Assembly (NCBI GenBank): GCA_945881875.1
Contig: CAMCVH010000003.1
Coordinates: 114,329 to 178,328 of the forward strand
Length of the DNA stretch: 64,000 nt
From: Polynucleobacter meluiroseus
GTDB lineage: Bacteria; Pseudomonadota; Gammaproteobacteria; Burkholderiales; Burkholderiaceae
Direction: 5' to 3'
The notes under the pieces are model-generated. The model was not told the DNA's origin. It searched no databases and saw only the letters and a program-made list of their open reading frames with translations. Every line of letters starts with the position of its first letter. The stretch's first letter is position 1. The translations under genes and the position numbers were made by a program. Shown in pieces: positions 51,778 through 60,010 of the stretch.

Positions 51778-52901
51778 TTAGTAGAGTTGATTTTCTGTGG
51801 CACGGTTTAGATAAGACCTTGGGTCTTGTTATCTTAGCCTTAGTCATCATTAGCATCATCACGTTTATCTCAGCTAGTAGTGGTGCGCCCGTTAAATTAA
51901 CTGATCAAGCTCGTAATCTTATTTTGGCTTATGGGGTCATGTTAATTGTTTCTAGAGTTCCTCCTAAGTGGTTGGAACGATCAGCAGTTTGGCTTTATGC
52001 AATAGGTATTGCCTTGCTCTTAGCGGTAGCCGCTTTTGGTTTGATTAAAAAAGGGGCGCGACGTTGGGTGAATGTTGGGATCGTTATACAACCTTCTGAA
52101 ATTTTGAAAATAGCAATGCCTATGATGTTAGCTTGGTATTTTCAAAAAAGAGAGGGTGTTGTTAAAAATTTAGATTATGGCGTTGCTGCGCTATTACTAG
52201 TTTTACCTGTAGCTCTGATAGCAAGACAGCCTGACTTAGGAACATCACTACTAGTTTTAGCCGCTGGTCTTTATGTGATTATTTTGGCGGGCTTTCCTTG
52301 GAAGTTCATTATTCCCGTTGTTGGATTTGGGGTATTCTGTATTCTTCTAATTGTGATTTTTGGTGGGTATATTTGCGATCCACAAATCAAGTGGTACTTC
52401 TTACATGACTACCAGAAGCATCGCGTTTGTACATTGCTAGATCCGAGCTCAGACCCTTTGGGTAAAGGATTTCATACCATTCAATCTATCATCGCAATTG
52501 GCTCTGGCGGACTATTTGGTAAGGGATGGCTCAATGGTACCCAGGCTCATCTAGAGTTCATTCCAGAAAAACATACTGACTTCATCTTTGCTGTTTTCTC
52601 TGAAGAATTTGGACTCCTCGGAAATCTAATCCTACTAGGTTTATTTACTGCTTTGATTCAAAGAGGCTTTGCTATTTCATCAAGTGCGCCGACTTTATTT
52701 ACTCGTCTGCTTGGCGGTTCAATAACTATGATTTTCTTTACCTATGCCTTTGTTAATATGGGCATGGTCAGTGGTTTATTACCTGTTGTGGGAGTGCCCT
52801 TACCATTTATTAGTTATGGTGGTACCGCATTAGTAACTCTTGGTATTGGTGTTGGGATACTAATGAACATACATCGTCACAGAAGACTCGTGCAAAGTTA
52901 A
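51759..52901 (+). CDS. rodA: Rod shape-determining protein RodA (SEDS glycosyltransferase)
   Basis: The 380-residue polytopic SEDS protein polymerises lipid II together with PBP2. Conserved parts are GARRWVNVGIVIQPSEILKIAMP, RQPDLGTSLLVLAAGLYV (catalytic-loop Asp), and PFISYGGTALVTLGIGVGILMNI. About ten transmembrane helices are visible. It ends the mre operon just before a strong terminator shared with hupB. Confidence 0.96.
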   Translation: MEKRSLISRVDFLWHGLDKTLGLVILALVIISIITFISASSGAPVKLTDQARNLILAYGVMLIVSRVPPKWLERSAVWLYAIGIALLLAVAAFGLIKKGARRWVNVGIVIQPSEILKIAMPMMLAWYFQKREGVVKNLDYGVAALLLVLPVALIARQPDLGTSLLVLAAGLYVIILAGFPWKFIIPVVGFGVFCILLIVIFGGYICDPQIKWYFLHDYQKHRVCTLLDPSSDPLGKGFHTIQSIIAIGSGGLFGKGWLNGTQAHLEFIPEKHTDFIFAVFSEEFGLLGNLILLGLFTALIQRGFAISSSAPTLFTRLLGGSITMIFFTYAFVNMGMVSGLLPVVGVPLPFISYGGTALVTLGIGVGILMNIHRHRRLVQS

Positions 52902-52920
52902 CTAGTTTTTAAAGTAAATA

Positions 52921-52947
52921 AAAAAGCCCAGCATTGCTGGGCTTTTT
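52921..52947. terminator. Bidirectional terminator between rodA and hupB
   Basis: AAAAAGCCCAGC-ATT-GCTGGGCTTTTT is a near-perfect hairpin with A- and T-runs on either side, serving both convergent genes. Confidence 0.95.
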
Positions 52948-52962
52948 CCATTACAGGAATTC

Positions 52963-53244
52963 TTATTTACGCTTATTTACAGTGTCTTTAAATGCCTTGC
53001 CAGCTGTGAACTTTACTGTTTTTGCGGCAGCAATCTTAATGGCTTCGCCAGTTTTAGGATTGCGACCCATACGAGCAGCACGCTTGCCTGAGCTGAATGT
53101 GCCAAAGCCGATTAATTGAACGTTGTCACCTTTAGTAACTGCTTTTTTGATTGTATCCATGACTGAATTGAATGCTAATTCTGCCTTTGCTTTTGACAAT
53201 TCTGATTCTTCTGCAATCACTGCAATAAGTTCTGCTTTATTCAA
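52963..53244 (-). CDS. hupB: HU-family DNA-binding protein
   Basis: The 93-residue histone-like protein begins [28 protein letters not shown] and has the beta-arm motif [28 protein letters not shown], with the intercalating proline in RNPKTG. It shapes the nucleoid. Its leader holds a perfect 7-bp hairpin (AGGCATA/TATGCCT at 53279-53298), possibly involved in expression control. Confidence 0.95.
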   Translation of the reverse strand: MNKAELIAVIAEESELSKAKAELAFNSVMDTIKKAVTKGDNVQLIGFGTFSSGKRAARMGRNPKTGEAIKIAAAKTVKFTAGKAFKDTVNKRK

Positions 53245-53400
53245 GTTGTACTCCTTTTAAAATCTTAGTGGGGTAGTCAGGCATAGGTATTTATGCCTTA
53301 GAAATTGTAACCAATTTTTTCAGTAAATTAGGTACTTTTGTTACAAAATTTAAATCTGTTATGGTTTTAAAATATAAATTCTAATAAATTTAGACATTCT

Positions 53401-53949
53401 ATGTTCCCAACACTCTTCAATCCTTTAATCATATTAATATCAAGTTTTTTGTACGGCTTGAGCTTTAGTATCAATACCTACTTTTTAGATTTCTTTAGCC
53501 ATTCACTTGGTATTTCTTGGATATTCTTGCCTGCCGGTCTTCGGCTCTTGCTAACCCTGATGTTCGCAAGTAGTGGAGCTATAGGTATAGCCATATCATC
53601 GATTTTAATCAGTATATTTTTTTACTTTGACGACTTAGTACTTGGCATTAGCGCTGGCATAATAAGCGGTCTAGCTCCATTACTTGCAAGGTATTTAGCT
53701 TTTAAGGGTATGGACTTAAAGACTAATCTAGATACTTTAAACGGCCCAAAGTTACTTAACTGCATACTGATTTACTCTTTAATTAGCCCTTTACTTCATC
53801 AAGCTCTCTACACAGTACATAATCCTGAAAATCTTTTTTTAGAAAATTTAGGCGTTATGATTATTGGTGATTTGATTGGAACAATCATTATTGTCTATAT
53901 TGCAAAACTAATTATTTTTAGAATCAAAAATCGTTCGGCTACAAATTAA
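53401..53949 (+). CDS. Orphan integral membrane protein (MASE1-like pattern)
   Basis: A 182-residue hydrophobic protein with about five transmembrane segments and short loops. The segment GISWIFLPAGLRLLLTLMFASSGAIGIAISSIL, followed by FLENLGVMIIGDLIGTIIIVYIAKLII, resembles the sensory membrane domain MASE1. No histidine kinase, GGDEF or EAL domain is attached or adjacent. Function is unknown. Codon use is AT-rich, and it stands alone between hupB and hemP. Confidence 0.6.
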   Translation: MFPTLFNPLIILISSFLYGLSFSINTYFLDFFSHSLGISWIFLPAGLRLLLTLMFASSGAIGIAISSILISIFFYFDDLVLGISAGIISGLAPLLARYLAFKGMDLKTNLDTLNGPKLLNCILIYSLISPLLHQALYTVHNPENLFLENLGVMIIGDLIGTIIIVYIAKLIIFRIKNRSATN

Positions 53950-54027
53950 CCTCAAACAAAACCATCTAGGCGGTAGTGCTTTGGGATGAATTAAGATAGC
54001 TACTTCTTTCAAAAGAAGAGAGCGCTT

Positions 54028-54201
54028 ATGCAAACCAAAGACAAAAGTTTCCTCAAAAAGGAAACTCAATTAACTGAAACACCAAATGTAATTGATATTA
54101 GACCGCTAATGGGTGAGCTTAATTACGTTGATTTACTTCATGAGGGCGAAACTTATCGGCTTCGCATTACAAAATTTAGAAAATTAATTCTAACTAAGTA
54201 G
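54028..54201 (+). CDS. hemP: Hemin uptake protein HemP
   Basis: A 57-residue ORF starting at ATG 54028 after a modest GAGAGCG ribosome-binding region. The C-terminal half LLHEGETYRLRITKFRKLILTK fits the HemP family, found near haem-uptake systems and needed for haem use in some Burkholderia. No receptor or hmu transporter lies nearby, so this copy is an orphan. It converges on the 54204-54554 gene with a two-base gap. Confidence 0.85.
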   Translation: MQTKDKSFLKKETQLTETPNVIDIRPLMGELNYVDLLHEGETYRLRITKFRKLILTK

Positions 54202-54203
54202 CT

Positions 54204-54554
54204 TTATTCAGCAACTATCACTTCAGTAACGTAATGGCCCGTATCACCAAAGCAGGTAAACGGAACACCCACGTGCTCTTCATATACGAGGGTTACTCGT
54301 TTACCCATGCTTTGATTGATTTTTGTGATTACCTTGTCATCGTGAACTGTAAAGTTAAATTTTTCCGTAAGAGTTCCTGGCATATTGATCATAGCCAACT
54401 CACCCTCCCAGGTTTTACAGACCCAACCTTTTTTTGAGATTTTTTGCACATATCCAGCACGCTCACCGAAAGAGTAACTCCAGGTTAGCGTAGCCCAAGT
54501 GTAAGAAGCAAGCAACAGTAGTGCTAGAATAAGTAATGCAATGAAGCGCTTCAT
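54204..54554 (-). CDS. Small membrane-anchored or secreted protein, function unknown
   Basis: The 116-residue protein has an N-terminal hydrophobic segment (MKRFIALLILALLLLASYTWA) that may anchor it or act as a signal peptide. A soluble part follows, with three features: SYSFGERAGYVQKISKKGWVCKTWEGELAMINMPG, a VHDD strand and GVPFTCFGDTGHYV. Two cysteines could form a periplasmic disulfide. Homologues of this type are annotated only as hypothetical in Burkholderiales. It overlaps the GST gene upstream by 4 bp. Confidence 0.6.
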   Translation of the reverse strand: MKRFIALLILALLLLASYTWATLTWSYSFGERAGYVQKISKKGWVCKTWEGELAMINMPGTLTEKFNFTVHDDKVITKINQSMGKRVTLVYEEHVGVPFTCFGDTGHYVTEVIVAE

Positions 54555-55189
54555 TTTTTCTCCTGAGGAATGTCATTCCAAGTAGGGTATTTTTGCATAA
54601 TCCCATTAAACAATGGGGATCTAAGGTGATACAAAAGCCATTTTTTTAACTCATTAAATTCTGAATTATCAAACCAAACTTGATCCACCATCGAAAACTG
54701 TCTAATAAACGGAAAGATGGCGATATCAGCAAGCGATATCTGATTTGACACTAAAAACTTATTCCTAGATAAACGCTGATTCAATGGGTCGATAAATAAC
54801 TCAACTGCACTTACAAGGGCTTCAGGACCGGCTGGATAACCCTCCCTTAACGTTCGTTCAGGATATTTATAACTGTCCAATAGCTTTTTAAATGGTCCAT
54901 CATTCATATTGATAAGGTAGGCTATCTCTGGCTCTAAGTCTGTCTGACACCACACATCAGGATCATGCTGCGCAAGGGCCCACCTCATAATGTCTAGGCT
55001 TTGTTCAATGACCAAATTACCCTGATGAAAAACTGGAACCGTGGCTTTTGGTGAAATATTTAAGAGTGAAGTCGGCTTTTCTCTCAAAGAAATCTCTCTA
55101 ATCTCCACTGGTATTTGAGAATAGCTAAGCGCCATTCTTGCCCGCATGGCATAAGGACATCGTCGATAAGAATATAAGACAGCGCTCAT
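54551..55189 (-). CDS. Glutathione S-transferase family protein
   Basis: A 212-residue protein with an N-terminal thioredoxin-like domain (YSYRRCPYAMRARMAL, where RCPYAMR occupies the active-site position of Cys-type GSTs) and a C-terminal helical domain (ISLADIAIFPFIRQF). The Cys-Pro-Tyr motif suggests an omega- or glutaredoxin-like activity on disulfides rather than classic conjugation; this is inference. It lies 20 bp after panE on the same strand. Confidence 0.85.
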   Translation of the reverse strand: MSAVLYSYRRCPYAMRARMALSYSQIPVEIREISLREKPTSLLNISPKATVPVFHQGNLVIEQSLDIMRWALAQHDPDVWCQTDLEPEIAYLINMNDGPFKKLLDSYKYPERTLREGYPAGPEALVSAVELFIDPLNQRLSRNKFLVSNQISLADIAIFPFIRQFSMVDQVWFDNSEFNELKKWLLYHLRSPLFNGIMQKYPTWNDIPQEKK

Positions 55190-55209
55190 TTGACTTTGTT
55201 CTGAAATAT

Positions 55210-56160
55210 CTATCCTTGTAGCTGTTTATTTTCAAGCATTTTCACTAGCGCATATATAGCTCTATGGTTTGGAACATCTAAACCATATTGAGTTGCTTTT
55301 TGAATAATCAAACCATTTAAATAATCTATCTCTGTTGGCTTTTGGCGCATGAGATCTTGAGCAGTCGAGGATTTTTGCCCTGCCATTGTTTTAGCGATTT
55401 GCTCATTAATCATCTTTGCATCAGCGGCAGAAATATCAATACTTTCATGATGCGCTACAAGTTGAAACTCCGCTGTAAGGTCATCAATGAGCTTCTTAAT
55501 GCTCTCTTGTTGAACCATTTCACCGTAGCTTATCTGACCTATGGCTGATATGCCGTTATAAGAACAGTTCACTAGAAACTTTAACCAAAGTTCTCGCTGA
55601 ATCTTCTCTGAAATAGCACAAGGAATATTGGCATCTAAAAATAAATCACTTATTTTCTGAAGCTCTAATGAGGCTAGCTCACTTTGGCTCATATTGCCAA
55701 TGATCAACTCACCTCTACCAAAGTGTTTCACATGTCCATCACCGCCCATACTTGTCGCAACGTAAACCACAGCAGGAAAAACTTTATTAGAAACTACTTG
55801 GCTAATTCTTTCGGTGTTATCAATACCATTTTGCAAACTCAAAATCAAAGCCTCTGGATTAATTAAAGGTTTGATTTCCTCCATGGCACTCTTAGTGTCT
55901 GGCGATTTAACACAGACCAGAATAAGATCAGCATCGGCTACACCCTCCATGGTGCTACTGGCATCAATAGTAATATGCTCTTGAAAACTCTGACATTCCA
56001 TAAATAAGCCATTTTTCTTGATGGCATTGACATGATTATCACGAGCAATTAAAAGAACATTTTTTCCAGATCGTGTCAGCATTCCACCAAAATAGCAGCC
56101 GACTGCTCCGGCACCAAGCACCACAACTTTTTTGATTTCTTTTTTCAACTGTGGCTCCAA
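55210..56160 (-). CDS. 2-dehydropantoate 2-reductase family (ketopantoate reductase)
   Basis: The 316-residue NADPH-dependent reductase starts KKVVVLGAGAVGCYFGGMLTRSG. LICVKSPDTKSAM-type substrate motifs, NG in LSLQNGIDN, the catalytic Lys/Asn in ELWLKFLVNCSYN and a C-terminal domain with the RQKPTEIDYLNG signature follow. It could provide pantoate for coenzyme A. Paralogues with other 2-keto acids as substrates exist, so panE is not certain. Confidence 0.85.
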   Translation of the reverse strand: MEPQLKKEIKKVVVLGAGAVGCYFGGMLTRSGKNVLLIARDNHVNAIKKNGLFMECQSFQEHITIDASSTMEGVADADLILVCVKSPDTKSAMEEIKPLINPEALILSLQNGIDNTERISQVVSNKVFPAVVYVATSMGGDGHVKHFGRGELIIGNMSQSELASLELQKISDLFLDANIPCAISEKIQRELWLKFLVNCSYNGISAIGQISYGEMVQQESIKKLIDDLTAEFQLVAHHESIDISAADAKMINEQIAKTMAGQKSSTAQDLMRQKPTEIDYLNGLIIQKATQYGLDVPNHRAIYALVKMLENKQLQG

Positions 56161-56319
56161 CTTTTATTTAATTAATTTGGATTATAGGATTAGTAAGCAC
56201 ATGGGGTATTTACAAAATTAAGTCACAATAGTGTCTTCGACTCTAAAAGCTAATACTCAGCAGACTTTAGCTATTTACTTTACGATCTAAGTTATAACAA
56301 CAATATAAAAGGATTCAAT

Positions 56320-56631
56320 ATGAAAGCTCTATTAGTTAACCCAAATCTAAAAGAAGTCACTGAAATAGAAATTGAACCTACCTTAGAGGCAATACAAAAT
56401 CTTATCGGTTTCAAAACAGTCGACTCAGATGAAATTGACTCTAATTTTGATCAACTATTTTTTGATGAAGAATGCTTTATTCGTCAACAAGATCAAGTGG
56501 GCCGCTTCAAGGTTGATAACTTAGCCCCGATTGTTGGCATGGGCGTAATTGTTAATACAGCAGATTCTAAAACTTTCAATTCGCCAAAAGTAGGTTTGTC
56601 AGATTTGATCAAACGCGTAACGTTTCTTTAA
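56320..56631 (+). CDS. DUF3846-like small protein
   Basis: A 103-residue acidic protein (MKALLVNPNLKEVTEIEIEPTLEAIQNLIGFKTVDSDEI) with a central FFDEECFIRQQDQVGRFKVDNLAPIVGMGVIV stretch that resembles the DUF3846 family often found on phage and plasmid DNA. Function is unknown. It has a Shine-Dalgarno (AAAGGA) about eight bases upstream. It is followed after two bases by a small GNAT gene and then by a double-cupin gene, so the three probably share one transcript. Confidence 0.65.
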   Translation: MKALLVNPNLKEVTEIEIEPTLEAIQNLIGFKTVDSDEIDSNFDQLFFDEECFIRQQDQVGRFKVDNLAPIVGMGVIVNTADSKTFNSPKVGLSDLIKRVTFL

Positions 56632-56633
56632 AA

Positions 56634-56897
56634 ATGAGCATCACCCAAGACGGCTTTCTGATTGATATCTCTGATGGTGTTGTATTAATAAAAAATCAAA
56701 ATACAACCATTGGTTACTGCCGATTTACGCCATTTGGAGATATTGAGTATATCTACGTTAACCTTGCCTATCGAAGGCAAGGCTATGGATCGATACTTAT
56801 CAATGAAGTAAAAAAAATTACCGGTAAAATTGGTAATATTCATGATCCTATTTCACCGCTTGGCACCGAATTTTTCAAAGGTCTAGGCATCAAGTAA
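56634..56897 (+). CDS. Mini GNAT-like acetyltransferase domain protein
   Basis: Only 87 residues long, about half a normal GNAT domain. It keeps the strand-turn IEYIYVNLAYRRQGYGSILINEV, where RRQGYG is the acetyl-CoA pyrophosphate loop, and a short tail PLGTEFFKGLGIK. The N-terminal strands are abbreviated. It may be a minimal enzyme, a binding-only domain or a truncated relic. It lies between DUF3846-like and cupin genes with one- or two-base spacing. Confidence 0.65.
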   Translation: MSITQDGFLIDISDGVVLIKNQNTTIGYCRFTPFGDIEYIYVNLAYRRQGYGSILINEVKKITGKIGNIHDPISPLGTEFFKGLGIK

Positions 56898-56898
56898 T

Positions 56899-57567
56899 AT
56901 GAATATCAATTCAAACTTTACTCAAAAAGTAGTTATTCAAACTTATGATGCAGAGTGGGTGGCCTCTAGAGCCAATGGCGTTTCTAGAAAATATTTAGAT
57001 CGCATTGGTGATGAATTAGCTCGAGCCAGTTCTATTGTGCGTTACGCACCAAACTCATCTTTTGAAACTCATAGCCATGATAGTGGCGAGGAAATCCTTG
57101 TTTTAGATGGGATGTTTTCGGATGAAAACGGCGACTACCCTACTGGTACATATATTCGAAACCCTCCCAATAGTTTGCATAGTCCCTACTCAAAAACGGG
57201 TTGTACTTTGTTTGTAAAGTTACGACAGTTTCATCCAAGGGATGAGGCCATCGTAAGAGTAGATACACAAAGTGCAACATGGCATCCTGGTCTTGTTCCG
57301 GGATTATCTGTCATGCCTTTACATAATTTTGACGGTGTTGGTACTGCTCTAGTTCATTGGGCTCCAAATACTATTTTTAATCCTCACGTTCATCCTGGTG
57401 GAGAAGAGATCTATGTTCTCAAAGGTGTCTTTCATGATGAGCAAGGCTCCTATCCTGAGGGTTCTTGGATTCGAAGCCCTAGGTATAGCAAGCATGCGCC
57501 GTTTACAAAATCAGAAGGTGCATTGATTTATGTAAAAACAGGGCATCTTGATAATCATATTATTTAA
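56899..57567 (+). CDS. Double-cupin ChrR-like protein without the anti-sigma domain
   Basis: The 222-residue protein contains two tandem cupin repeats. The first has HSHDSGEEILVLDGMFSDENGDYPTGTYIRNPPNSLHSP and the second HVHPGGEEIYVLKGVFHDEQGSYPEGSWIRSPRYSKHAP, each with a His-x-His...Glu...His metal site. The sequence matches the cupin domain of ChrR, the singlet-oxygen anti-sigma factor. It lacks the N-terminal zinc anti-sigma domain, and no sigma factor is adjacent. It may act as an enzyme or sensor for oxidised compounds. Confidence 0.8.
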   Translation: MNINSNFTQKVVIQTYDAEWVASRANGVSRKYLDRIGDELARASSIVRYAPNSSFETHSHDSGEEILVLDGMFSDENGDYPTGTYIRNPPNSLHSPYSKTGCTLFVKLRQFHPRDEAIVRVDTQSATWHPGLVPGLSVMPLHNFDGVGTALVHWAPNTIFNPHVHPGGEEIYVLKGVFHDEQGSYPEGSWIRSPRYSKHAPFTKSEGALIYVKTGHLDNHII

Positions 57568-57569
57568 TT

Positions 57570-57594
57570 AAAAAACCACCCGAAGGTGGTTTTG
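57570..57594. terminator. Terminator after the double-cupin gene
   Basis: AAAAACCACC-CGAA-GGTGGTTTT is a stable stem with a tetraloop and a following T-rich tract. It ends the plus-strand trio and may also serve the converging sodC. A further inverted repeat (AATAGCT/AGCTATT) lies at 57601-57642. Confidence 0.85.
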
Positions 57595-57642
57595 ATATTT
57601 TTAATAGCTTAGGACGAAATCGACTAAGCCTACTTAGCTATT

Positions 57643-58164
57643 TTATTTAATAAGGCCACACGCAATTCTTGGACCAGAGTTGCCGGCTGGTTGCGATTTG
57701 TAATCATCCGGATCGCGATGAACAACTACAGATCTTCCCAAGATTCCATTTGCAGCATTATTAATAGCAAATCCACTTAGCTTAGCTGAGTAAGTTGCAT
57801 TGCCACTGCCATCTGATTTGATGTTTGGCATATCTCCAGCATGATGCGCACCACTTCCTGGCATTCCATGAGCCTTTCCGTCAGGATTAAAGTGGCCGCC
57901 TGCGCTAACAGCATCGGCAGAAGAGCAATCCCCTTTTTCGTGAACATGAAAACCATGCTCTGAATTTGGCTTCAAACCAGAAAAGTTTGCAGTTACTAAA
58001 ACATCCTGTCCTTGCCATACAAAATTAACTGTACCTTTAGTCATAGAACCTGACCGAGATTCCATAGCTGCTGCTGCTTTTTGTCCTGCGCCACGCTCTG
58101 CAGATTGGCAACCTACTAAAGACAAAAGGGCCACCAAGCTTATTGATAAAGTAGTTCGTTTCAT
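57643..58164 (-). CDS. sodC: Cu/Zn superoxide dismutase precursor
   Basis: A 173-residue periplasmic enzyme dismutating superoxide. A lipoprotein-like signal (MKRTTLSISLVALLSLVGC) suggests lipid anchoring. Copper and zinc ligands are seen in HGFHVHEKGDCSS, GGHFNPDGKAHGMPGSGAHHAGDMPN and VVVHRDPDDYKSQPAGNSGPRIACG, with the disulfide cysteines. ATG 58164 is chosen. The gene lies next to a metal-handling cluster that could supply copper. Confidence 0.93.
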   Translation of the reverse strand: MKRTTLSISLVALLSLVGCQSAERGAGQKAAAAMESRSGSMTKGTVNFVWQGQDVLVTANFSGLKPNSEHGFHVHEKGDCSSADAVSAGGHFNPDGKAHGMPGSGAHHAGDMPNIKSDGSGNATYSAKLSGFAINNAANGILGRSVVVHRDPDDYKSQPAGNSGPRIACGLIK

Positions 58165-58304
58165 ATTAACTCTCCTCATTACAATAAAAATATTTCATGA
58201 ATTATTCTCGCATTTTTAATGTGCTAACGCTTGTATCCAAGGGTTTGTACTAGCATCAAAAGTTATCCAGATTTTATGATGCCAAGCCCATTCTCTGCTG
58301 TTTT

Positions 58305-58694
58305 TTATAAAAGTGGTTGAATAAAAGCAAACCACCCACCTATTAACAATAGCAATAAGCTGATTAGATAAATGCTCAGTGATGCTTTACGAGTTTTTAA
58401 GCATGCTTGTCTTAACGCAGGATCTATTGGGCATGGAGCATAACGATTTCGTAATTGGAAGACACCGCCCATAATCATCAATAAAGAACTTATAAGAAAA
58501 ATAAGTTCTTTATTCTCACTTACCCAAACAATCTGAGGAAATACTGATACCAGTGACGCGAGCGCAGCACCGGCTCCCAAACTGACAAGCAAAGCAGGTA
58601 ATGCACAGCACACTAAAGTGCTTGTACTCGCGAAAAGAGTAACAAAAGAGCTTAAATACGAATGTTTAACAATAGGGGAGTCGTCTTGACTCAT
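58305..58694 (-). CDS. MerT-like metal transport membrane protein
   Basis: A 129-residue membrane protein with three or four hydrophobic helices. Vicinal cysteines lie in the first helix (STLVCCALPALLVSLGAGAALASLV), the MerT hallmark, and a cytoplasmic loop contains CPIDPALRQACLKTRK, a second Cys pair. MerT moves Hg(II) from MerP into the cell. Here no merA or merR is present, so another soft metal such as copper is possible. The ATG overlaps the stop of the HMA protein gene by 4 bp. Confidence 0.75.
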   Translation of the reverse strand: MSQDDSPIVKHSYLSSFVTLFASTSTLVCCALPALLVSLGAGAALASLVSVFPQIVWVSENKELIFLISSLLMIMGGVFQLRNRYAPCPIDPALRQACLKTRKASLSIYLISLLLLLIGGWFAFIQPLL

Positions 58695-59017
58695 TTCTTA
58701 CCTTTCATCTGCTCTCTAAACTGAGCTACTGTTTGTGGAATAGTTTCAATGCTAACAACGTCATAACCAGAATCGGTAATTTCCTCTTTGATTAATTTTT
58801 CGTTGAGAGTTTTTCCATCCTTTGCCTCAACTATCACAACCTTATTTTTCAAATCAACCAACACCGCTTTAGTTTCATCGAGTTTTAGCAAACTCTTTTC
58901 GATACCTTGCGCACAAAATGAACAAACCATTCCATTAACGGTTACCTTCATACTTGCTAAAGCTGCCTGACTAAATCCAAATAAAGAAATTGCGAATATA
59001 AGATTAATAATTTTCAT
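58691..59017 (-). CDS. Periplasmic heavy-metal-associated (MerP-like) protein
   Basis: A 108-residue protein with a signal peptide (MKIINLIFAISLFGFSQAALA) and one HMA domain whose metal site is GMVCSFCAQGIEKSLLKL (CxxC). The C-terminal extension ends FREQMKGKK. It is the likely metal-binding partner of the MerT-like permease, with which it is translationally coupled. ATG 59017 gives the clean signal peptide; the frame extends upstream but into the preceding gene. Confidence 0.82.
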   Translation of the reverse strand: MKIINLIFAISLFGFSQAALASMKVTVNGMVCSFCAQGIEKSLLKLDETKAVLVDLKNKVVIVEAKDGKTLNEKLIKEEITDSGYDVVSIETIPQTVAQFREQMKGKK

Positions 59018-59027
59018 GTTTATCTTC

Positions 59028-59678
59028 CTAGTAGTTATACATAAAGTTAAAACGTATTTGTCCAGATAAGCTCGCGCCTGCCTCAACAAAATAGCGGTTA
59101 TGAATGATGCGAAGCATTGGGGTGTACTCATACTGCTTTGATACAAATGTCATTCGTCTAGCTTCTATGACAATCCAAGGCTGTGGTTCGTCATAATCAA
59201 CCTCATAAAATGAAGCTCCAAGTCTTGCTGTTGTGATATTGCTAGAAGCACCCTCGGTTACATATGCCCTCGTAGATGCCATAGAGTAAAAGCGCGTAGT
59301 TTCATAATCAACCTGGAGGCCGGGTGAAGCTACTGTCTTTGACCCCTCAAACGTATTCCCAGTCATAGAACCTAGGCCTCCAATAAACCAAACATTTGCT
59401 TGGGCATTGGGTAGATTCCACCGAGCAAGCTTTCGCGTATAAACGGCTTCAGCACTTTGTTGCTTCAGCCGAGAGTCGTCTGTTTGCATAGCGCTAACGG
59501 AAATACCAAATGCATCATTTGCTGTAGTGGAATAATTAACCGATAATTCCTGAAATGTTTTGCTCAGATCACTCATTATCATCCAGCTATTTTTATAGCC
59601 CAAAGGTGCGGCGCTAAGCTGTGTCGCATAACCGATCATTACGAAAAAAAGAGCTTTAAGAAATAAAGCCGGTTTCAT
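59028..59678 (-). CDS. Probable outer-membrane beta-barrel protein of the metal cluster
   Basis: The 216-residue protein has a signal peptide (cleaved near QLSAAPLGY) and many alternating polar/hydrophobic strands (LSVNYSTTANDAFGISVSAM, ANVWFIGGLG, GLQVDYETTRFYSMAS). It ends in an aromatic residue (RFNFMYNY), as outer-membrane barrels do. No known domain is recognised. It is placed between CusF-like and MerP-like genes with 4-bp and 10-bp junctions, so it probably serves metal sensing, export or resistance. Confidence 0.6.
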   Translation of the reverse strand: MKPALFLKALFFVMIGYATQLSAAPLGYKNSWMIMSDLSKTFQELSVNYSTTANDAFGISVSAMQTDDSRLKQQSAEAVYTRKLARWNLPNAQANVWFIGGLGSMTGNTFEGSKTVASPGLQVDYETTRFYSMASTRAYVTEGASSNITTARLGASFYEVDYDEPQPWIVIEARRMTFVSKQYEYTPMLRIIHNRYFVEAGASLSGQIRFNFMYNY

Positions 59679-59956
59679 TTCAACTTCTCAATAGTCGTGA
59701 TGTTAAGCGCGCCATCTTCTACTTTAAATTGAAAACGAACTTTATCTCCTGGACGATAGGCCTCTAAATTCAACTCTTTAGTTGTGCCGAACGGCATTGT
59801 CATGGCATGCATTTTGATACTGGGAATATATTCGTGCTTAAGCACAATTCGATCGCGAGACAGATCAATCCTAATAATTTCGCCATTTATCCACTCCGGA
59901 TTTGCAATGGCATAAGACGAGATCAGACAAATTAAAGCAATAATAAATTTTTTCAT
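59675..59956 (-). CDS. CusF-like periplasmic copper-binding protein
   Basis: A 93-residue protein with a signal peptide (MKKFIIALICLISSYAIA) and a CusF-type beta-barrel: GEIIRIDLSRDRIVLKHEYIPSIKMHAMTMPFGT. The His and Met residues (KMHAMTMPF) match the Cu(I)/Ag(I) site, although the aromatic cap residue is not obvious. ATG 59956 is supported by GGAGAG seven bases upstream. It suggests that this cluster handles copper or silver rather than mercury. Confidence 0.85.
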   Translation of the reverse strand: MKKFIIALICLISSYAIANPEWINGEIIRIDLSRDRIVLKHEYIPSIKMHAMTMPFGTTKELNLEAYRPGDKVRFQFKVEDGALNITTIEKLK

Positions 59957-60010
59957 AAAACTCTCCAAAGAAATTGATGCCCAGTTTTTGGGCGGACTTA
60001 TCCTAGGGAG

